The position numbers and the translations under genes were made by a program. From SLFT01 sp964493075 (GTDB lineage Bacteria > Hydrogenedentota > Hydrogenedentia > Hydrogenedentales > CAITNO01): a stretch of 7,163 nt of DNA. Below, in pieces: positions 6,523 through 7,163 of this stretch. The DNA lies in contig CAZBNU010000210.1 of the NCBI GenBank assembly GCA_964493075.1, positions 1 through 7,163 of the forward strand, read 5' to 3'. The notes under the pieces are model-generated. The model had not been told where the DNA came from, made no database searches, and was given only the letters and a program-made list of their open reading frames with translations. Every line of letters begins with the position of its first letter. Positions within the stretch are counted from its first letter, which is position 1.

Positions 6523-7163
6523 GACTGTTCCTCCTTCACCAGGCCGGTGCAGTCGAACATCTCGGGAAGACGTTCCGCTATTCCGCGGTCATGGGTTACC
6601 AGCAGCAAGGTCACTTTCTGCTCTTCGCAGAGTTCGATTAAAAGAGACATTACGCTGTCTGCTGTTTTTGGGTCCAGGCTGCCCGTTGGTTCATCGGCAA
6701 CAATCAACTTGGGTTCGTTGACAAGCGCTCGCGCAATGGCGACACGCTGCCGCTCGCCCACGCTTAACACATTCGGCTTGCTGTGCAGCCGGTGGCTGAG
6801 GCCGACCTTATCAAGCATGGCCCTTGCCCGTTCTTTCCATTCCTTTTCCGGAATGACATCGGCAAAGCGCATGCCCACAATCACATTCTGCAATGCGGTG
6901 AAGGGAGGGAGCAGGTTGAAGGTCTGAAAGACAAAGCCCAACCGCTCGCCCCGGAACGCATCCAGCTTGCTTTCTGAATACTTCTGTATTTCCTGGCCGT
7001 CCACACGGATGATGCCTGCATCAGCACGTAACAGCCCGGTGATCAGATTCAGCAATGTGGATTTTCCGCAGCCACTGGGGCCCCATAAAGATACCCGTGC
7101 ACCGGGTTCGGCGTGAAAGCGTTCACAATAAAAAGAAACACCCGGCCCAAGCCGTCGTTTTAC
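6519..7163 (-). CDS. ABC transporter ATP-binding protein (LolD/MacB type), N-terminus outside the window
   Basis: The frame is open to the last base, so the gene starts beyond 7163; 214 residues are visible. Walker A is GPSGCGKST (visible residues 28-36, bases 7056-7082). The Q-loop is VFQTFNLLPPF with Gln80. The signature is LSVGERQRVAIARAL (133-147), Walker B LIVADE (153-158) with catalytic Glu158, the D-loop GSLDP and the switch His191 in LVTHD. The protein is therefore a complete hydrolase apart from the first few residues. The signature has Val in place of the first Gly of LSGGQ, a variant I have seen in related subfamilies. It energises the FtsX-type permease encoded immediately downstream, whose ATG overlaps this stop by four bases. 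The closest type is the LolD/MacB family serving envelope permeases. A TTG at 7055 lies after Walker A and is not a start. Confidence 0.93.
   Translation of the reverse strand, partial: VKRRLGPGVSFYCERFHAEPGARVSLWGPSGCGKSTLLNLITGLLRADAGIIRVDGQEIQKYSESKLDAFRGERLGFVFQTFNLLPPFTALQNVIVGMRFADVIPEKEWKERARAMLDKVGLSHRLHSKPNVLSVGERQRVAIARALVNEPKLIVADEPTGSLDPKTADSVMSLLIELCEEQKVTLLLVTHDRGIAERLPEMFDCTGLVKEEQS
6530..6536 (-). promoter_or_regulatory. Perfect Shine-Dalgarno of the permease inside the ATPase 3' end
   Basis: AAGGAGG lies seven bases before the permease ATG (6522) on the minus strand and encodes part of the final VKEEQS of the ATPase. Together with the ATGA overlap it points to coupled translation of ATPase and permease, but also to strong independent initiation. 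Confidence 0.75.

Overview
The window looks like a chromosomal segment of a Gram-negative-type bacterium, with moderate base composition and tight gene packing. It carries EF-hand and Ig-like exported proteins, a large multimodular secreted glycosidase and a Cys-rich, membrane-anchored C-terminal tail. That mix recalls deep-branching, polysaccharide-using lineages such as Candidatus Hydrogenedentota or the Planctomycetota/Verrucomicrobiota/Lentisphaerota group. This placement is an impression from protein style, not a phylogenetic result. No RNA gene, insertion sequence, phage gene or CRISPR array was seen, and no gene-free stretch exceeds about 120 bases.

Left part (1-3366, plus strand). The first gene is the 3' end of a surface or exported protein. 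It has paired EF-hand calcium loops, an Ig-like domain and a tail of six Cys at exactly every third residue, followed by a transmembrane helix and basic residues. A strong hairpin terminator (659-705) separates it from a gene for an 873-residue secreted glycoside hydrolase. That enzyme has a signal peptide, beta-rich N-terminal modules, a clan GH-A-type catalytic barrel (probable catalytic Glu577 and Glu670) and a C-terminal beta domain.

Middle (3458-4590, plus strand). Peptide deformylase (def) and the recombination mediator recR are separated by only 14 bases and probably form one transcription unit. Both have their main family motifs.

Right part (4592-7163, minus strand). A three-gene operon encodes an ABC ATPase (cut by the window edge), an FtsX/MacB-type permease with a His-rich periplasmic segment, and a membrane-anchored DUF3299 protein. 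ATPase and permease overlap by ATGA; the third gene follows after 20 bases. This set resembles the zinc-responsive ATPase-permease-DUF3299 clusters I recall from Pseudomonas (PA4063-PA4066) and Vibrio (zrg). The best reading is therefore an envelope system handling a divalent metal, probably zinc. recR and the DUF3299 gene converge tail to tail with one base between their stop codons.

The most interesting items are the His-rich ABC/DUF3299 module, whose mechanism is poorly understood, and the period-3 Cys tail, which may be a lineage-specific protein-sorting signal.
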